From contig NZ_MDSS02000003.1 in the NCBI RefSeq assembly GCF_001758425.2, positions 1 to 64,000 on the forward strand: a stretch of DNA of 64,000 bases, in the 5' to 3' direction. Below are positions 26,661 to 35,760 of the stretch, piece by piece (the stretch's first letter is position 1; every line of letters begins with the position of its first letter). Made by a program: the position numbers and the translations under genes. Below the pieces are notes generated by a model that was given only the letters and a program-made list of their open reading frames with translations, was not told the origin of the DNA and made no database searches. This stretch comes from Nesterenkonia sp. PF2B19 (GTDB lineage Bacteria > Actinomycetota > Actinomycetes > Actinomycetales > Micrococcaceae).

Positions 26661-27220
26661 TGGCCCCGAAGAAGCAACGCCGCACCACCTGGCAGGACCC
26701 CGCCCAGACCCCGGTACTGCTGCCACACGTCGTCATAACGGTCGCCGAGAACGGCGCCCTAGACGTCACCGTCGACGGCGCACCATTCCCGCCACCACAA
26801 CAGGATTCCGCTTGGACGCGCGGCACCTTCGGTGAACTCATGGATGCCGTCACCTCCGACCGCACCATCACGGTGCGGATCGAGGTCCGCGAAAGCGACG
26901 GGACGGTGTTCACCGACCTCATCCGCGCTCGCAAACCCACCCCGGCAGAACGCGCAGAGACCAAGCCGCCCGAACCGCGTGGCAAGCACACCACGACCAA
27001 ACACACGGCGGAGCTGATGGAGGTCACCGGAGAGGGATTCATCCCCGGCGAAGACATCGCCGTCGCCGTCGTCGTCGCGCACACCGACGCCACCGGCACC
27101 GGCCACGCTCGCGCCCTAATCGACACCGGCCAACTCGCTCCTGTCCTGGCCGGCGGCACCGAGGAGGTCTTGCTGCTGGGGCGGGTCTCAGGCACCCTGC
27201 ACATCCGGCGGCTCTCATGA
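26660..27220 (+). CDS. Hypothetical protein between VirB4 and VirD4
   Basis: A 186-residue soluble protein starting at an ATG that overlaps the VirB4 stop (TGATG). A first domain of beta character (VVITVAENGALDVTVDG, then TITVRIEVRESDG) and a second (GFIPGEDIAVAVVVAHTDATGTG, ending EEVLLLGRVSGTLHIRRLS) are joined by a charged linker. I do not recognise it; its place points to a coupling-protein accessory. Its stop overlaps the TraG start as ATGA. Confidence 0.65.
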   Translation: MAPKKQRRTTWQDPAQTPVLLPHVVITVAENGALDVTVDGAPFPPPQQDSAWTRGTFGELMDAVTSDRTITVRIEVRESDGTVFTDLIRARKPTPAERAETKPPEPRGKHTTTKHTAELMEVTGEGFIPGEDIAVAVVVAHTDATGTGHARALIDTGQLAPVLAGGTEEVLLLGRVSGTLHIRRLS

Positions 27221-28989
27221 CGACCGGGCAACGGCAGACCGGGAGCATGGGCGATGAGCTGACCAACGCCGCCATCATCGCTCTGATCGGCGCCTTCGGC
27301 TTCACGCTCGTCCTACGCGCCGCAGGCAGCGTGGCGGCGTTCCTCACCGGCACACCCCAACCGGCTGCCGGGCCGGCGTCGGGGCTCGGTGTGCTGTTCA
27401 ATCCCGCCGAGCCCGCGATGGCATTGGATGCCGAGGGGTTGAGTCCCGTCGCGTACTGGATCACCACCTCTCTCCTGCTCGGCGTGCTTGTTGCGGCGGG
27501 TGTGTGGGTGTGGGTGCGTCTACGTCGTCACTCGCGGAAGGTCGAGACCGACCCGCGCCGCCTGGCCGGCACCGCCACCCCCCACGAGGTCACCCAAACC
27601 GCCTCGGCCAAGGCGCTACTGCGCCGGGCAGGGACACTGCGCCCCTCGCTGGATGATCCCAAGCCTTCCGATGTCGGCTACCTGCTGGGGCGCTCACGAG
27701 GCAAGCAGGTGTGGGCGAGTGTGGAGGACTCGATCCTGCTCATCGGCCCACCCCGCTCCGGCAAAGGCCTGCACGTGGTCATCAACGCCATCCTCGACGC
27801 CCCCGGCGCCGTCGTCACCACCAGCACCAGGCCGGACAACCTCACCGCCACCCTGCGTGCCCGACAGCGAGACGGTCGGCCGGTGGCGGTGTTCGACCCT
27901 CAGCATCTGGCCGAAGGCATCCCCGCTGGGATGCGCTGGTCACCCATCCGCGGCTGCCACGACCCGCTGACCGCGATGATCCGCGCCACCGGACTCGCCT
28001 CCGCCACCGGGCTCAGTGCTGGTGGGGTCGAATCCGGGGGCTTCTGGGAAGTCAAGACCCGCACAGCCTTGCAAGCCCTCCTGCACGCTGCCGCCCTCGA
28101 TGGACGCCCGCCATCGGAGCTGTTCCGGTGGACCCTCGACCCGACCGCCGCGGCCGAGGCCGTCGCCATCCTCACCAACAGCACCCAGGCAGCCACCGGG
28201 TGGGCGGACTCCCTCGGGGCGATGATCGATTCGGACCCCAAGACGCGGGACTCGATCTGGCAGGGCGTAGCCCTCGCCCTCGGCGCCCTCGCTGATCCTC
28301 GCGTGCTCGATGCGGTGTCGCCGGGTCCGGGTGAAGGCTTCGACCCAGAGACCTTCATCCGTCAGCGCGGCACCCTCTACCTGCTCGCCACCGGCGCCGG
28401 TGCCGGCGCCTCCGCCGCCCTCGTAGCCGCGTTCGTCGAAGACCTCATCGAGACCGCCCGCCGGATCGCCGCCCGCTCACCCGGCGCCCGGCTCGACCCG
28501 CCGTTATTGCTGGCGCTCGATGAGATCGGCAACCTCGCACCCCTGCCTAGCCTCCCCACGTTGATGGCAGAAGGCGGCGGCACCGGCATCACCACCCTGC
28601 CCGTCCTCCAGTCGTTGGCCCAGGCGCGGGAGAAGTGGTCCGACAACGCCGCCGGCGCCATCTGGGACGCCAGCATCGTCAAGGTCGTCCTCGGTGGCGC
28701 CTCCAACTCCCGCGACCTCCAAGACCTGAGCACTCTCATCGGCGAGAGGGACGAGTACACCGACTCGTTGACCCTCGGAGACCACGGCAGCCGCTCCAAC
28801 CAACGCTCCGTCCGCCGCGTCCCGATCCTGCCCCCAGACCGAATCAGAACCCTGCCATTCGGCACCGGCGTCACCCTGCTGCGCTCGGCACCACCGATCG
28901 TCACCGACCTGCGCCCCTGGCCGACCCGAACTGACGCAGCTCGGTTGACGGCCGATCGGGCCGAGGTCGAAGCGTTGCTTAAACGCTGA
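27217..28989 (+). CDS. VirD4/TraG-type coupling protein
   Basis: A 590-residue protein with two N-terminal transmembrane segments (about 20-45 and 80-107), a Walker A GPPRSGKG (Gly177 on) and a Walker B LLLALDEIGNL (about 428-438), followed by the conserved GITTLPVLQSLAQAREKW helix read in part. Coupling proteins link the DNA-relaxase complex to the type IV channel. ATGA overlap at the start. No relaxase gene was recognised nearby to serve as partner. Confidence 0.88.
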   Translation: MTTGQRQTGSMGDELTNAAIIALIGAFGFTLVLRAAGSVAAFLTGTPQPAAGPASGLGVLFNPAEPAMALDAEGLSPVAYWITTSLLLGVLVAAGVWVWVRLRRHSRKVETDPRRLAGTATPHEVTQTASAKALLRRAGTLRPSLDDPKPSDVGYLLGRSRGKQVWASVEDSILLIGPPRSGKGLHVVINAILDAPGAVVTTSTRPDNLTATLRARQRDGRPVAVFDPQHLAEGIPAGMRWSPIRGCHDPLTAMIRATGLASATGLSAGGVESGGFWEVKTRTALQALLHAAALDGRPPSELFRWTLDPTAAAEAVAILTNSTQAATGWADSLGAMIDSDPKTRDSIWQGVALALGALADPRVLDAVSPGPGEGFDPETFIRQRGTLYLLATGAGAGASAALVAAFVEDLIETARRIAARSPGARLDPPLLLALDEIGNLAPLPSLPTLMAEGGGTGITTLPVLQSLAQAREKWSDNAAGAIWDASIVKVVLGGASNSRDLQDLSTLIGERDEYTDSLTLGDHGSRSNQRSVRRVPILPPDRIRTLPFGTGVTLLRSAPPIVTDLRPWPTRTDAARLTADRAEVEALLKR

Positions 28990-29020
28990 GCCCGTCGCCT
29001 TCGGTCGGGGTGGTGCGCGT

Positions 29021-29058
29021 GTGCACCTACCTGTCCCAGCGGCCACCACTTCCGGTGG
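29021..29058 (+). promoter_or_regulatory. GTGCACCT leader motif and hairpin ahead of ssb
   Basis: GTGCACCTACCTG (29021-29033) lies about 50 nt before the ssb ATG. It is followed by CCACC (29043-29047), ACTTCC loop, GGTGG (29054-29058). One base of the core motif differs (A for G) from the other copies. Confidence 0.4.
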
Positions 29059-29081
29059 CTGCGTGAGCAGGAGCACTCGCG

Positions 29082-29597
29082 ATGAGTACCGATTCAACGA
29101 CTGGGCTGGAGACGAAGGACAGCATCTACGCCTTCGTGGCCTCCAAGCCCCAACTGACCTACACCGAGAACGGCGATGCCCGCCTGTACTTCAAGGCCGG
29201 CCAACGCCACCGCCACTACGACGCCGAAGCAGGCTGGCAGAACCAGCCGACGACCTTCCACGACGTGGTCGCGTTCAAGGGTGCCGCCCAGTTCGGCATC
29301 GAGCACCTGCGTGAGAAGGACCGGTTCATCGCCCAAGGCTCACTGCGCGAGTACACCAACAAGCACACCGGCGAGCGCGAGGAGCAGTTCGAGGCCACCC
29401 GGTTCCTGCCTGCGTCAGCGGCGTCGAAGAACGCCGGCGGCCGCGCGCCACGCAGGGCCATCGAACGCCAGGCCACGAGCCGGGACGCCGCCAGCGCGGA
29501 GGCACCCCAGGTCGAACAGAGTCAGCGGCGAGTGCCGCAGTTCCAGTCTGCCGAACCCGCCCGGCACCAGCCCGTCGGGCCGCATCTCGGCCTGTGA
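29082..29597 (+). CDS. ssb: Single-stranded DNA-binding protein
   Basis: A 171-residue protein with an OB-fold over residues 10-110 (TYTENGDARLYFKAG, TTFHDVVAFKGAAQFGIEHLREKDRFIAQGSL broken here at the strands) and a disordered Gln/Pro-rich C-terminus. It lacks the acidic DDDIPF-like tail of chromosomal SSB, common for element-borne copies. It should coat the transferred strand. Confidence 0.8.
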   Translation: MSTDSTTGLETKDSIYAFVASKPQLTYTENGDARLYFKAGQRHRHYDAEAGWQNQPTTFHDVVAFKGAAQFGIEHLREKDRFIAQGSLREYTNKHTGEREEQFEATRFLPASAASKNAGGRAPRRAIERQATSRDAASAEAPQVEQSQRRVPQFQSAEPARHQPVGPHLGL

Positions 29598-29617
29598 CCG
29601 CAATAGGAGACACGAGC

Positions 29618-30232
29618 ATGAACGACGACGCTCCGAACGAGCACACCTCCGACGAGGACTTCCACGACGCCGAGGACACGGCGGATGCTGACGAGACGCC
29701 GGGCGTCGAGGATGTGGACGGCTTCGATGACGCCGATGCGCCGGTCGTGCCGCATCCGGTGAACTGGAACCTGCTGAGCGCCGACGACCTGGAAGCCGAG
29801 TGGCTGGCACTCAACGATTGGGTCGCGTGGCTGCGCCGCACCTACGGGCTGCCCGTCAGCGTGCTGCCGCCGTTCTGGCACCGGCATCCCGAGCTGGTGT
29901 GGGAGCTGTCAGCGCTGCATCTGCACTGGCTGGGCGCCTATGACCCCGAGCAGAACGCCTCGGCTGCGATCGGCTGGCACCGTGACTTCGCCGACGCTCG
30001 CGCGAGGCTGCGCGACTGGGTGGCCGCCTCGGGCACACGCCTGGATCATGACCGGCCCACCCGGCAGGCGGTCTGGCCCGGCGAGGAGCCCGCACCCGCG
30101 ACCGAGCACACCACGATCGCCGACCGCGGTGAGGATTTCGTGCAGTACGTGTTCGAGCAGGTCCAGGCCCGCCGTGAAGCCGAGGACGCGTTCTTCGCCG
30201 GACTCGACCTCGACACCGGAGAGGTGCCATGA
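29618..30232 (+). CDS. Acidic hypothetical protein of the transfer module
   Basis: A 204-residue protein. The ATG at 29618 is chosen because AGGAG lies 8 bases upstream; a GTG at 29594 would overlap the ssb stop. Residues 1-50 are strongly acidic and disordered; residues 50-150 look folded (WNLLSADDLEAEWLALNDWV, then a PFWHRHPELVWELSALHLHWLG segment read in part). The pattern recalls DUF4913-type proteins seen near actinobacterial transfer genes, a tentative match. Its stop overlaps the next gene as ATGA. Confidence 0.65.
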   Translation: MNDDAPNEHTSDEDFHDAEDTADADETPGVEDVDGFDDADAPVVPHPVNWNLLSADDLEAEWLALNDWVAWLRRTYGLPVSVLPPFWHRHPELVWELSALHLHWLGAYDPEQNASAAIGWHRDFADARARLRDWVAASGTRLDHDRPTRQAVWPGEEPAPATEHTTIADRGEDFVQYVFEQVQARREAEDAFFAGLDLDTGEVP

Positions 30233-30435
30233 CCACCGGAGCCGAAAGCGCCGGTGGGCTGCCGGAGCGGATGCGCGACTACCGCGTGGAGGCCGAGTTG
30301 CGCTCCAGTCCTGACCTGCACAAGCTCGCCCAGGTGTTCATCGGCTTGGCCCAGGCCCGCGCCCGCCGAGAGCACCGGGAGACCGCCGGACAGGAGAGTG
30401 CTCCTGAGCACCCTGGTGGCCAGGGCGTAGAATGA
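30229..30435 (+). CDS. Small hypothetical protein
   Basis: A 68-residue hydrophilic protein with a probable helix (ELRSSPDLHKLAQVFIGLAQ). It is coupled by ATGA to the gene before it and is the last gene of the transfer transcript before the recombinase. No family recognised. Confidence 0.55.
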   Translation: MTTGAESAGGLPERMRDYRVEAELRSSPDLHKLAQVFIGLAQARARREHRETAGQESAPEHPGGQGVE

Positions 30436-30619
30436 TAAGCGTACGCATGCCAGCGGCCGCTCAGGTGGTCGTGGTGTGGCGTCTTGTTTATTAGCCTCGT
30501 GGCCTACCCAGCCCGTCCACGCCGGACGGCACGGGTCGTGTTTGTTTCCTACGTCGCACCGCACGAGCAGTCTCGCGCTCTCGTGTTGGCCCCACCCGTT
30601 GGGGAAGGAAACACGACCC
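30436..30619 (+). promoter_or_regulatory. Recombinase leader with RBS-sequestering stem
   Basis: GGTCGTGTTT and TTTCC (30534-30549) can pair with GGAAACACGACC (30607-30618), which overlaps the GGAAGG ribosome binding site two bases before the recombinase ATG. A second inverted repeat, CCGTCC and GGACGG (30513-30518 and 30524-30529), lies just upstream, and the 8-bp palindrome GCGTACGC lies near 30439. This leader could hold recombinase translation off unless opened. Confidence 0.5.
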
Positions 30620-32329
30620 ATGAGCACCACACACCCTCCGCTGGTGACGGCGCCCGATCAGATCGGTGCGACAACGACGTTGGCGGTGACCTACCTGCGC
30701 GTCTCGACCAAGGAGCAGGCGTCCAAGGGCGGCCAGGATGAGGGCTTCTCCATCCCGGCCCAGCGTCAGGCGAATCTGCGCAAGGCCCAGGAGGTCAACG
30801 CGGTCATCGTCGAGGAGTTCGTCGACGCCGGCGAGTCCGCTCGCCAGGCCGACCGGCCGGCGCTGATGGAGATGATCGAGTACGTCAAGACCCACCCTGT
30901 GGCCTACTGCATCGTCCACAAGGTCGACCGGCTCGCGCGCAACCGTGCCGACGATGTCGCCATCCACCTCGCCCTCAAAGAGGCAGGCGTCCTGCTGGTC
31001 TCAGCGACCGAGAACATCGATGAGACGCCCTCGGGGATGCTGCTGCACGGGATCATGTCCACCATCGCGGAGTTCTACTCCCGCAACCTGGCCAACGAGG
31101 TCTCCAAGGGCATGAACCAGAAGGCCGTCACCGGCGGCACCAACGGCAAGGCCCCGATGGGCTACCTCAACGTCACCCGGCGCGACGAACTCGGTCGCGA
31201 GGTCCGCACTATCGACATCGACCCACAGCGCGGCCCGATCATCCGGTGGGCCTTCGAGGCCTACGCCACCGGGAACTACTCGGTCGCCACGCTGCGCGAT
31301 GAACTCATCGACCGCGGCCTGACGACCGTGCCTACCCCGAAGCGGCCCGCCAAGGCTCCCGCGTTGTCCTCGATCCACCGGATGCTGGCCAGCCCGTACT
31401 ACAAGGGCAACGTGCAGTTCAAAGGCGCCACCTACGACGGCCTGCACGAACCCCTGGTCGCTCCCGAGGTCTGGTACCGGGTCCAGACCGTGCTCGCCGC
31501 CCACCAGGCCTCCGGGGAGAAGACCCAGGCCCACGAGCACTACCTCAAAGGCACCGTGTTCTGCGGCACCTGCGGCTCGCGGTTGATCCTGTCCAACGCC
31601 CGCAGCCGCAGCGGCGTGATCTACCCCTACTTCATCTGCGCCGGCCGGCACTCCAAGCGCACCAACTGCGACCGCAAGTCCATGTTCGTGCCCGACGTGG
31701 AGGCCGCCGTGGAGGACTACTACCGACGCGTGCAGATACCCGCCCACATCGTCACCGCGCTGCGCGAGCTGATCACCAGCGAGTTCGACCGGCTCTTCGC
31801 CACCGCCAAGACAGAACGCAAAGCCCAGGTCGCTGAACGCGAGCACCTCTCCGACGAGCGCACCAAGCTGCTCCAGGCCCACTACGCCGGGGCCGTGCCG
31901 CTGGACCTGCTCAAGACCGAACAGGACCGCATCGCCCGACAGATCGCGTTCCTCGACTCACGGATCGAGGCCAGCGAGATCGAGTACGACCAGGCCCGCG
32001 CCCATCTCGATGACTGCCTGGCACTGGCAGGCAACGCCCACGCGATCTACACGAGCATCGACGACTCACTGCGCCGCATCGCCAACCAGGCCTTCTTCGA
32101 ACGCCTCACCGTCACCGACGACGACACCATCGACGCCGAACCAGGAGTGCCCTTCGATACCCTGTTCAACCCCGAAGTCCAGGCCACCGCCCTCTCCCGC
32201 CAGACAGCAGGTGGAAAGGGGACGCCTCAAACCGGAAACGTCGCTGGTTTGAACAACGACGCTCTGGTGCCCCCGGCAGGATTCGAACCTGCGACACCCG
32301 CTTTAGGAGAGCGGTGCTCTATCCCCTGA
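30620..32329 (+). CDS. Large serine recombinase (integrase) of the ICE
   Basis: A 569-residue reading frame from ATG 30620. The resolvase-type catalytic domain carries the nucleophile Ser29 (TYLRVSTKEQ) and R-x-DRPAL and VDRLARNR motifs; a recombinase DNA-binding domain follows (about 190-300), then a zinc ribbon (FCGTCGS, Cys315 and Cys318, with the later FICAG and TNCDRK cysteines) and a coiled coil (about 375-470). The last 20 or so codons read antisense through the tRNA gene, so this C-terminus exists only in the integrated state. The enzyme should integrate and excise the element. Tyrosine recombinases are the usual choice for tRNA targets, so a serine enzyme here is less common. Confidence 0.88.
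   Translation: MSTTHPPLVTAPDQIGATTTLAVTYLRVSTKEQASKGGQDEGFSIPAQRQANLRKAQEVNAVIVEEFVDAGESARQADRPALMEMIEYVKTHPVAYCIVHKVDRLARNRADDVAIHLALKEAGVLLVSATENIDETPSGMLLHGIMSTIAEFYSRNLANEVSKGMNQKAVTGGTNGKAPMGYLNVTRRDELGREVRTIDIDPQRGPIIRWAFEAYATGNYSVATLRDELIDRGLTTVPTPKRPAKAPALSSIHRMLASPYYKGNVQFKGATYDGLHEPLVAPEVWYRVQTVLAAHQASGEKTQAHEHYLKGTVFCGTCGSRLILSNARSRSGVIYPYFICAGRHSKRTNCDRKSMFVPDVEAAVEDYYRRVQIPAHIVTALRELITSEFDRLFATAKTERKAQVAEREHLSDERTKLLQAHYAGAVPLDLLKTEQDRIARQIAFLDSRIEASEIEYDQARAHLDDCLALAGNAHAIYTSIDDSLRRIANQAFFERLTVTDDDTIDAEPGVPFDTLFNPEVQATALSRQTAGGKGTPQTGNVAGLNNDALVPPAGFEPATPALGERCSIP
32227..32252. repeat. Inverted repeat 12 nt from the tRNA end, candidate attachment-site arm
   Basis: TCAAACC (32227-32233) and GGTTTGA (32246-32252) flank a 12-nt spacer. 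Serine integrase attachment sites are imperfect palindromes of 40-50 bp, and this lies at the junction of element and tRNA. It could also be a weak bidirectional terminator. The crossover point itself cannot be set without the left end. Confidence 0.4.
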
Positions 32330-32340
32330 GCTACGGAGGC
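32265..32340 (-). tRNA. tRNA-Arg (anticodon CCT), CCA encoded
   Basis: Read on the minus strand, a full cloverleaf begins GCCTCCG and ends CGGGGGC-A-CCA. The acceptor stem pairs with one T-G wobble. The anticodon stem CCGCT/AGCGG encloses a CTCCTAA loop, giving anticodon CCT. The T arm has GGTTCGAATCC. A -10-like TAGGAT lies 12 nt upstream (32353-32358). The 3' end faces the ICE, the usual orientation when an element integrates into a tRNA 3' end and restores it. Confidence 0.95.
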
Positions 32341-32355
32341 TGGGACCCGACCATC

Positions 32356-33039
32356 CTACCGGTTGCCCAGCGGGCGCGCGGTCCGTTCCACGGAGCGTCG
32401 CACCATCGCCATGATCACCGCGATGATCAGCAGCGAGCCCACCACCGCGAAGAGCAGCCAGCTGCTCACGGTGAGGGCGGAGGCGGTGTGCACCAGGGAG
32501 GAGTCCACGCTCTCGGCGGTGAGGATCTCGTCGATCAGGAAGTTCTCGGCGATGTCCATGGCGCTGAACAGGCCCGCGGCGGCCAACAGCAGCCAGCGCA
32601 CCACGGATTCGCGCATCATCAGCCCCACCACCGCCCAGGCGGTGAGGAAGAAGGAGACGGGGAACAGGATCCCGGCGGTCTTGTGCACGAAGTTCAGCTG
32701 GCCGATCGCGGCGTCGTCCATCACGTTGCGCAGCCGCTCGATGTCGGAGGCGTCATAGCCGGTCAGCAGCGCATCCGGCATGGAGAAGCCGCCGGTGAAC
32801 TGCGTCATCTGCGGCAGGGCGATCAGGTGCAGATAGATGAACAGGAAGACGGTGGTGCCCAGCAGCGCGTAGACCAGCATCCGTGGATTGGACTGTGCCT
32901 CGTCGGCGGCCCGCTGGTCGGCGCCGGAGAGGAACCTGGGCCCCGCGGAGGGCCGTCTCCCGGAGGAGGGTCTGCGGCCCGACGTCGCCCCGGAGTCCGC
33001 GGCTGGGTTGCCGCGGGTGGCCTTCCGTCGTCTGGACAT
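32356..33039 (-). CDS. Conserved membrane protein of unknown function
   Basis: A 227-residue protein. The first 45 residues are basic and disordered; five or so transmembrane segments follow (at about 53-75, 115-140, 145-165, 175-195 and 200-215). No catalytic motif is seen. It is the first chromosomal gene next to the ICE and its stop overlaps the tRNA promoter region. Divergent from pcrA. Confidence 0.7.
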   Translation of the reverse strand: MSRRRKATRGNPAADSGATSGRRPSSGRRPSAGPRFLSGADQRAADEAQSNPRMLVYALLGTTVFLFIYLHLIALPQMTQFTGGFSMPDALLTGYDASDIERLRNVMDDAAIGQLNFVHKTAGILFPVSFFLTAWAVVGLMMRESVVRWLLLAAAGLFSAMDIAENFLIDEILTAESVDSSLVHTASALTVSSWLLFAVVGSLLIIAVIMAMVRRSVERTARPLGNR

Positions 33040-33159
33040 CCTGTTCCTTCCTGATGATCAGCGCAGGCGCTGCGGCCCTGCCGTGAGAGGTGGCGGGTCC
33101 GGGCTCCATTGTTGCAGAGCGCGGGATGCGGCCCGCGGGCGTCCGTCACAGCCCGCCCT

Positions 33160-33165
33160 TAGACT
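33160..33165 (+). promoter_or_regulatory. -10 box of pcrA, leaderless-type
   Basis: TAGACT ends 9 nt before the ATG at 33175, which would put the transcript start almost at the start codon. No good Shine-Dalgarno is seen beyond GAGGG. Confidence 0.45.
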
Positions 33166-33174
33166 TGAGGGACC

Positions 33175-35746
33175 ATGGAGTTCCTCTTCACCCCGCCCTC
33201 AGAGCGTCCCTCCGAGACCGCCCGCGCCGCCAAGCGCCGACGACGGCGCCCCGGCCGTCCTGCAGGATCCCGCCGCCCTCGGCGGGTCCCCGGGATCCGC
33301 GACCGGTGCGGTCACCCCGGCCGACCCCACCCGTGGCCTGAACCCTCAGCAGAAGGAGGCGGTGCTGCACACCGGGTCCCCGCTGCTGATCGTCGCCGGC
33401 GCCGGCTCTGGCAAGACGAGCGTGCTCACCCGGCGCATCGCCCATATGCTCCAGGCCGGGGCGGCCCGCCCGCACGAGATCCTGGCGATCACCTTCACCA
33501 ACAAGGCCGCCCGGGAGATGAAGGAACGCGTGGTGAGCCTGGTGGGCCCTGCGGCGGAGCGCATGTGGATCTCCACCTTCCATTCCTCCTGCGTGCGGAT
33601 CCTGCGTGCCGAGGCGGCGAACCTGGGCCGGAAGTCCAGCTTCACCATCTACGACGCCGCCGACTCCCTGCGGCTGATCACCACCATCGCCAAGCTCCAT
33701 GACCTGGACCCCAAGCGGTTCGCCCCGCGGGCGATCAAGAACCGGATCTCCACGCTGAAGAATGAGCTGGTCGACGCCGAGGAGTTCACGGCCACCGCGC
33801 CGAACGAGCCCTTCTCCGAGGCCGTGGCCGCCGTGTATCGGGAGTACGCCCAGCGGCTGCGTCAGGCTAACGCCTATGACTTCGACGACCTGCTCGCCGA
33901 GACCGTCTACATGTTCGACGCCTTCCCCGGCATCCTGGACGGCTACCGGCGGCGCTTCCGCCATGTGCTGGTGGACGAGTACCAGGACACCAACCACGCC
34001 CAGTATCGCCTGGTCCGCCAGCTGACCGGAGGCCCCGGCGACGGCGTGCAGACCCCGGGGGCCGAGCTGACCGTCGTCGGCGACTCGGACCAGTCCATCT
34101 ATGCCTTCCGCGGTGCGGACATCCGCAACATCACCGGTTTCGAGCGGGACTACCCGGACGCCACCACCATCAAGCTGGAGCAGAACTACCGCTCCACCCA
34201 GACGATCCTCGACGCAGCCAACGCCGTGATCTCCCAGAACCCGGGACGCACCGAGAAGAAGCTGTGGACCGACGAAGGTTCCGGCGAGCCCATCACGTTG
34301 CATGTGGCGCCTTCCGAGTCTGACGAGGCCGAATGGATCGCCCGCACCATCGATGACCTCGGGGACCGGGAGGGCATCCGGCCGGCCGACGTCGCCGTGT
34401 TCTACCGGACCAACGCGCAGTCCCGCTCCCTGGAGGAGCGCCTGGTCAGCCGCGGCATCCCGTACCGGGTGGTCGGCGGCACGCGGTTCTATGACCGCAA
34501 GGAGATCAAGGACGCCCTGGCGTACCTGCACGCGCTGAACAATCCCGACGACGACGTCAACCTCCGCCGCATCCTCAACGAGCCCAAGCGCGGCATCGGA
34601 GACCGGGCCGAAGGTGCGGTCGCCGCGCTGGCCCAGCGGGACCGGACCACGTTCTTCGAGGCGCTGCGCCGGGCCGAGGAGGCCCCGGCCATGGCGACCC
34701 GCTCGCTGAAGGCCGTGGACTCCTTCGTCCGGATGATGGACGACCTCGCCTCCCTGCTGGAGTCCGAGAAGCCCTCGGTGGTGCTGGAGGCGGTGCTCGA
34801 ACAGACTGGGATGCTCGAGGCGCTGCGGCAGTCCAAGGATCTGCAGGACGAGTCCCGGGCGGACAACCTCGGTGAGCTGGTGGCCGTGGTCAAGGAATAT
34901 GAGGCCTCCACCGAAGGCGGCACGCTCGCGGACTTCCTGGAGCAGGTCTCTCTCATCGCCGACGCCGACGCCGTCCCGTCCGCCGGAGACGCCGAGTCCG
35001 AGAAGCTCGCCCAGGAGCAGGGTCAGGTCACGCTCATGACGCTGCACACCGCCAAGGGACTCGAATTTCCTGTGGTCTTCCTCACGGGCATGGAGCACGG
35101 GATCTTCCCGCATGCCCGCTCCATGTCCGACGGCGAACAGCTGGCCGAGGAGCGTCGCCTGGCCTATGTGGGGCTCACCCGGGCCCGGCAGCGGCTGTAC
35201 CTGAGCCGCGCGGAGTCTCGCCACCTGTGGGGCCAGCACCAGTACAACCCGCCCAGCCAGTTCCTCGGCGAGATCCCCGAGGACCTGCTCCATGTCGATG
35301 CGGCATCGTCATCAGGCCTCGGCGGAGGGTTCTCCGGGGGTCTGGGCGGCCATCACTACGGGACGCCCAGCTTCGGTGGTGGCCCGTCCTCACGCGGATC
35401 CGTGGGCGGCTCCGGCTGGTCCTTCAGCGGCGGCTCCGGCGGGGGTCGCTCCGGCGGAACCGGCCGGGCAGGGCGCTCCGAGCCCACCGTCTATGGGGCG
35501 GCGAACAGCGAGAAGACGTCATCTTCGCTGCCCGGGGCGACCGGCGGCGTCGCGCCCCGTCAGGTGGACCCCAGCCGGACGATCCCCACCCTGGCCCCCG
35601 GTGACAAGGTCTCTCACCAGAAGTTCGGTCGTGGCGAGGTCCTGGCTGTGGAAGGCACGGGGGACAAGACTGTGGCGAAGGTCAGCTTCGCAGGGACCGA
35701 GAAGCGTCTGCTCCTGCGATATGCTCCCCTGGAGAAGGCCGACTGA
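33175..35746 (+). CDS. pcrA: UvrD-family DNA helicase PcrA, apparent N-terminal frameshift
   Basis: An SF1A helicase of about 856 residues. The ATG at 33175 encodes MEFLFTPPSERPSETARAAK; one extra base near 33235 then shifts into the main frame (ADDGAPAVLQDPAALGG). All helicase motifs follow: GLNPQQKEAV (Q motif), GAGSGKTSVL (I), TFTNKAAREMKER (Ia), DEYQDTN (II), GDSDQSIYAFRGA (III), EQNYRS (IV), TLHTAKGLEF (V), VGLTRARQRLYL (VI). A Gly/Ser-rich tail and a C-terminal KVSHQKFGRGEV RNA-polymerase-binding Tudor-like motif end the protein. No in-frame ATG or GTG lies between the shift and the Q motif, so an error in the sequence is likely. It acts in DNA repair and replication. Confidence 0.9.
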
Positions 35747-35760
35747 GCCTTCAGGCTCAG
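35743..35760 (+). terminator. Hairpin overlapping the pcrA stop
   Basis: CTGAGCC, TTCA loop, GGCTCAG: a perfect 7-bp stem with a tetraloop that includes the TGA stop. No T run follows, so termination would be weak. Confidence 0.5.

Noticed and set aside
32277-32329. VPPAGFEPATPALGE peptide as a genuine recombinase domain
   Set aside because: It is the antisense translation of a tRNA gene, a familiar artefact, so I treat it as read-through rather than as a domain.
32888-33174. Upstream extension of the pcrA frame
   Set aside because: It lies opposite the membrane-protein gene and matches no helicase N-terminus; the start at 33175 with a frame correction fits much better.
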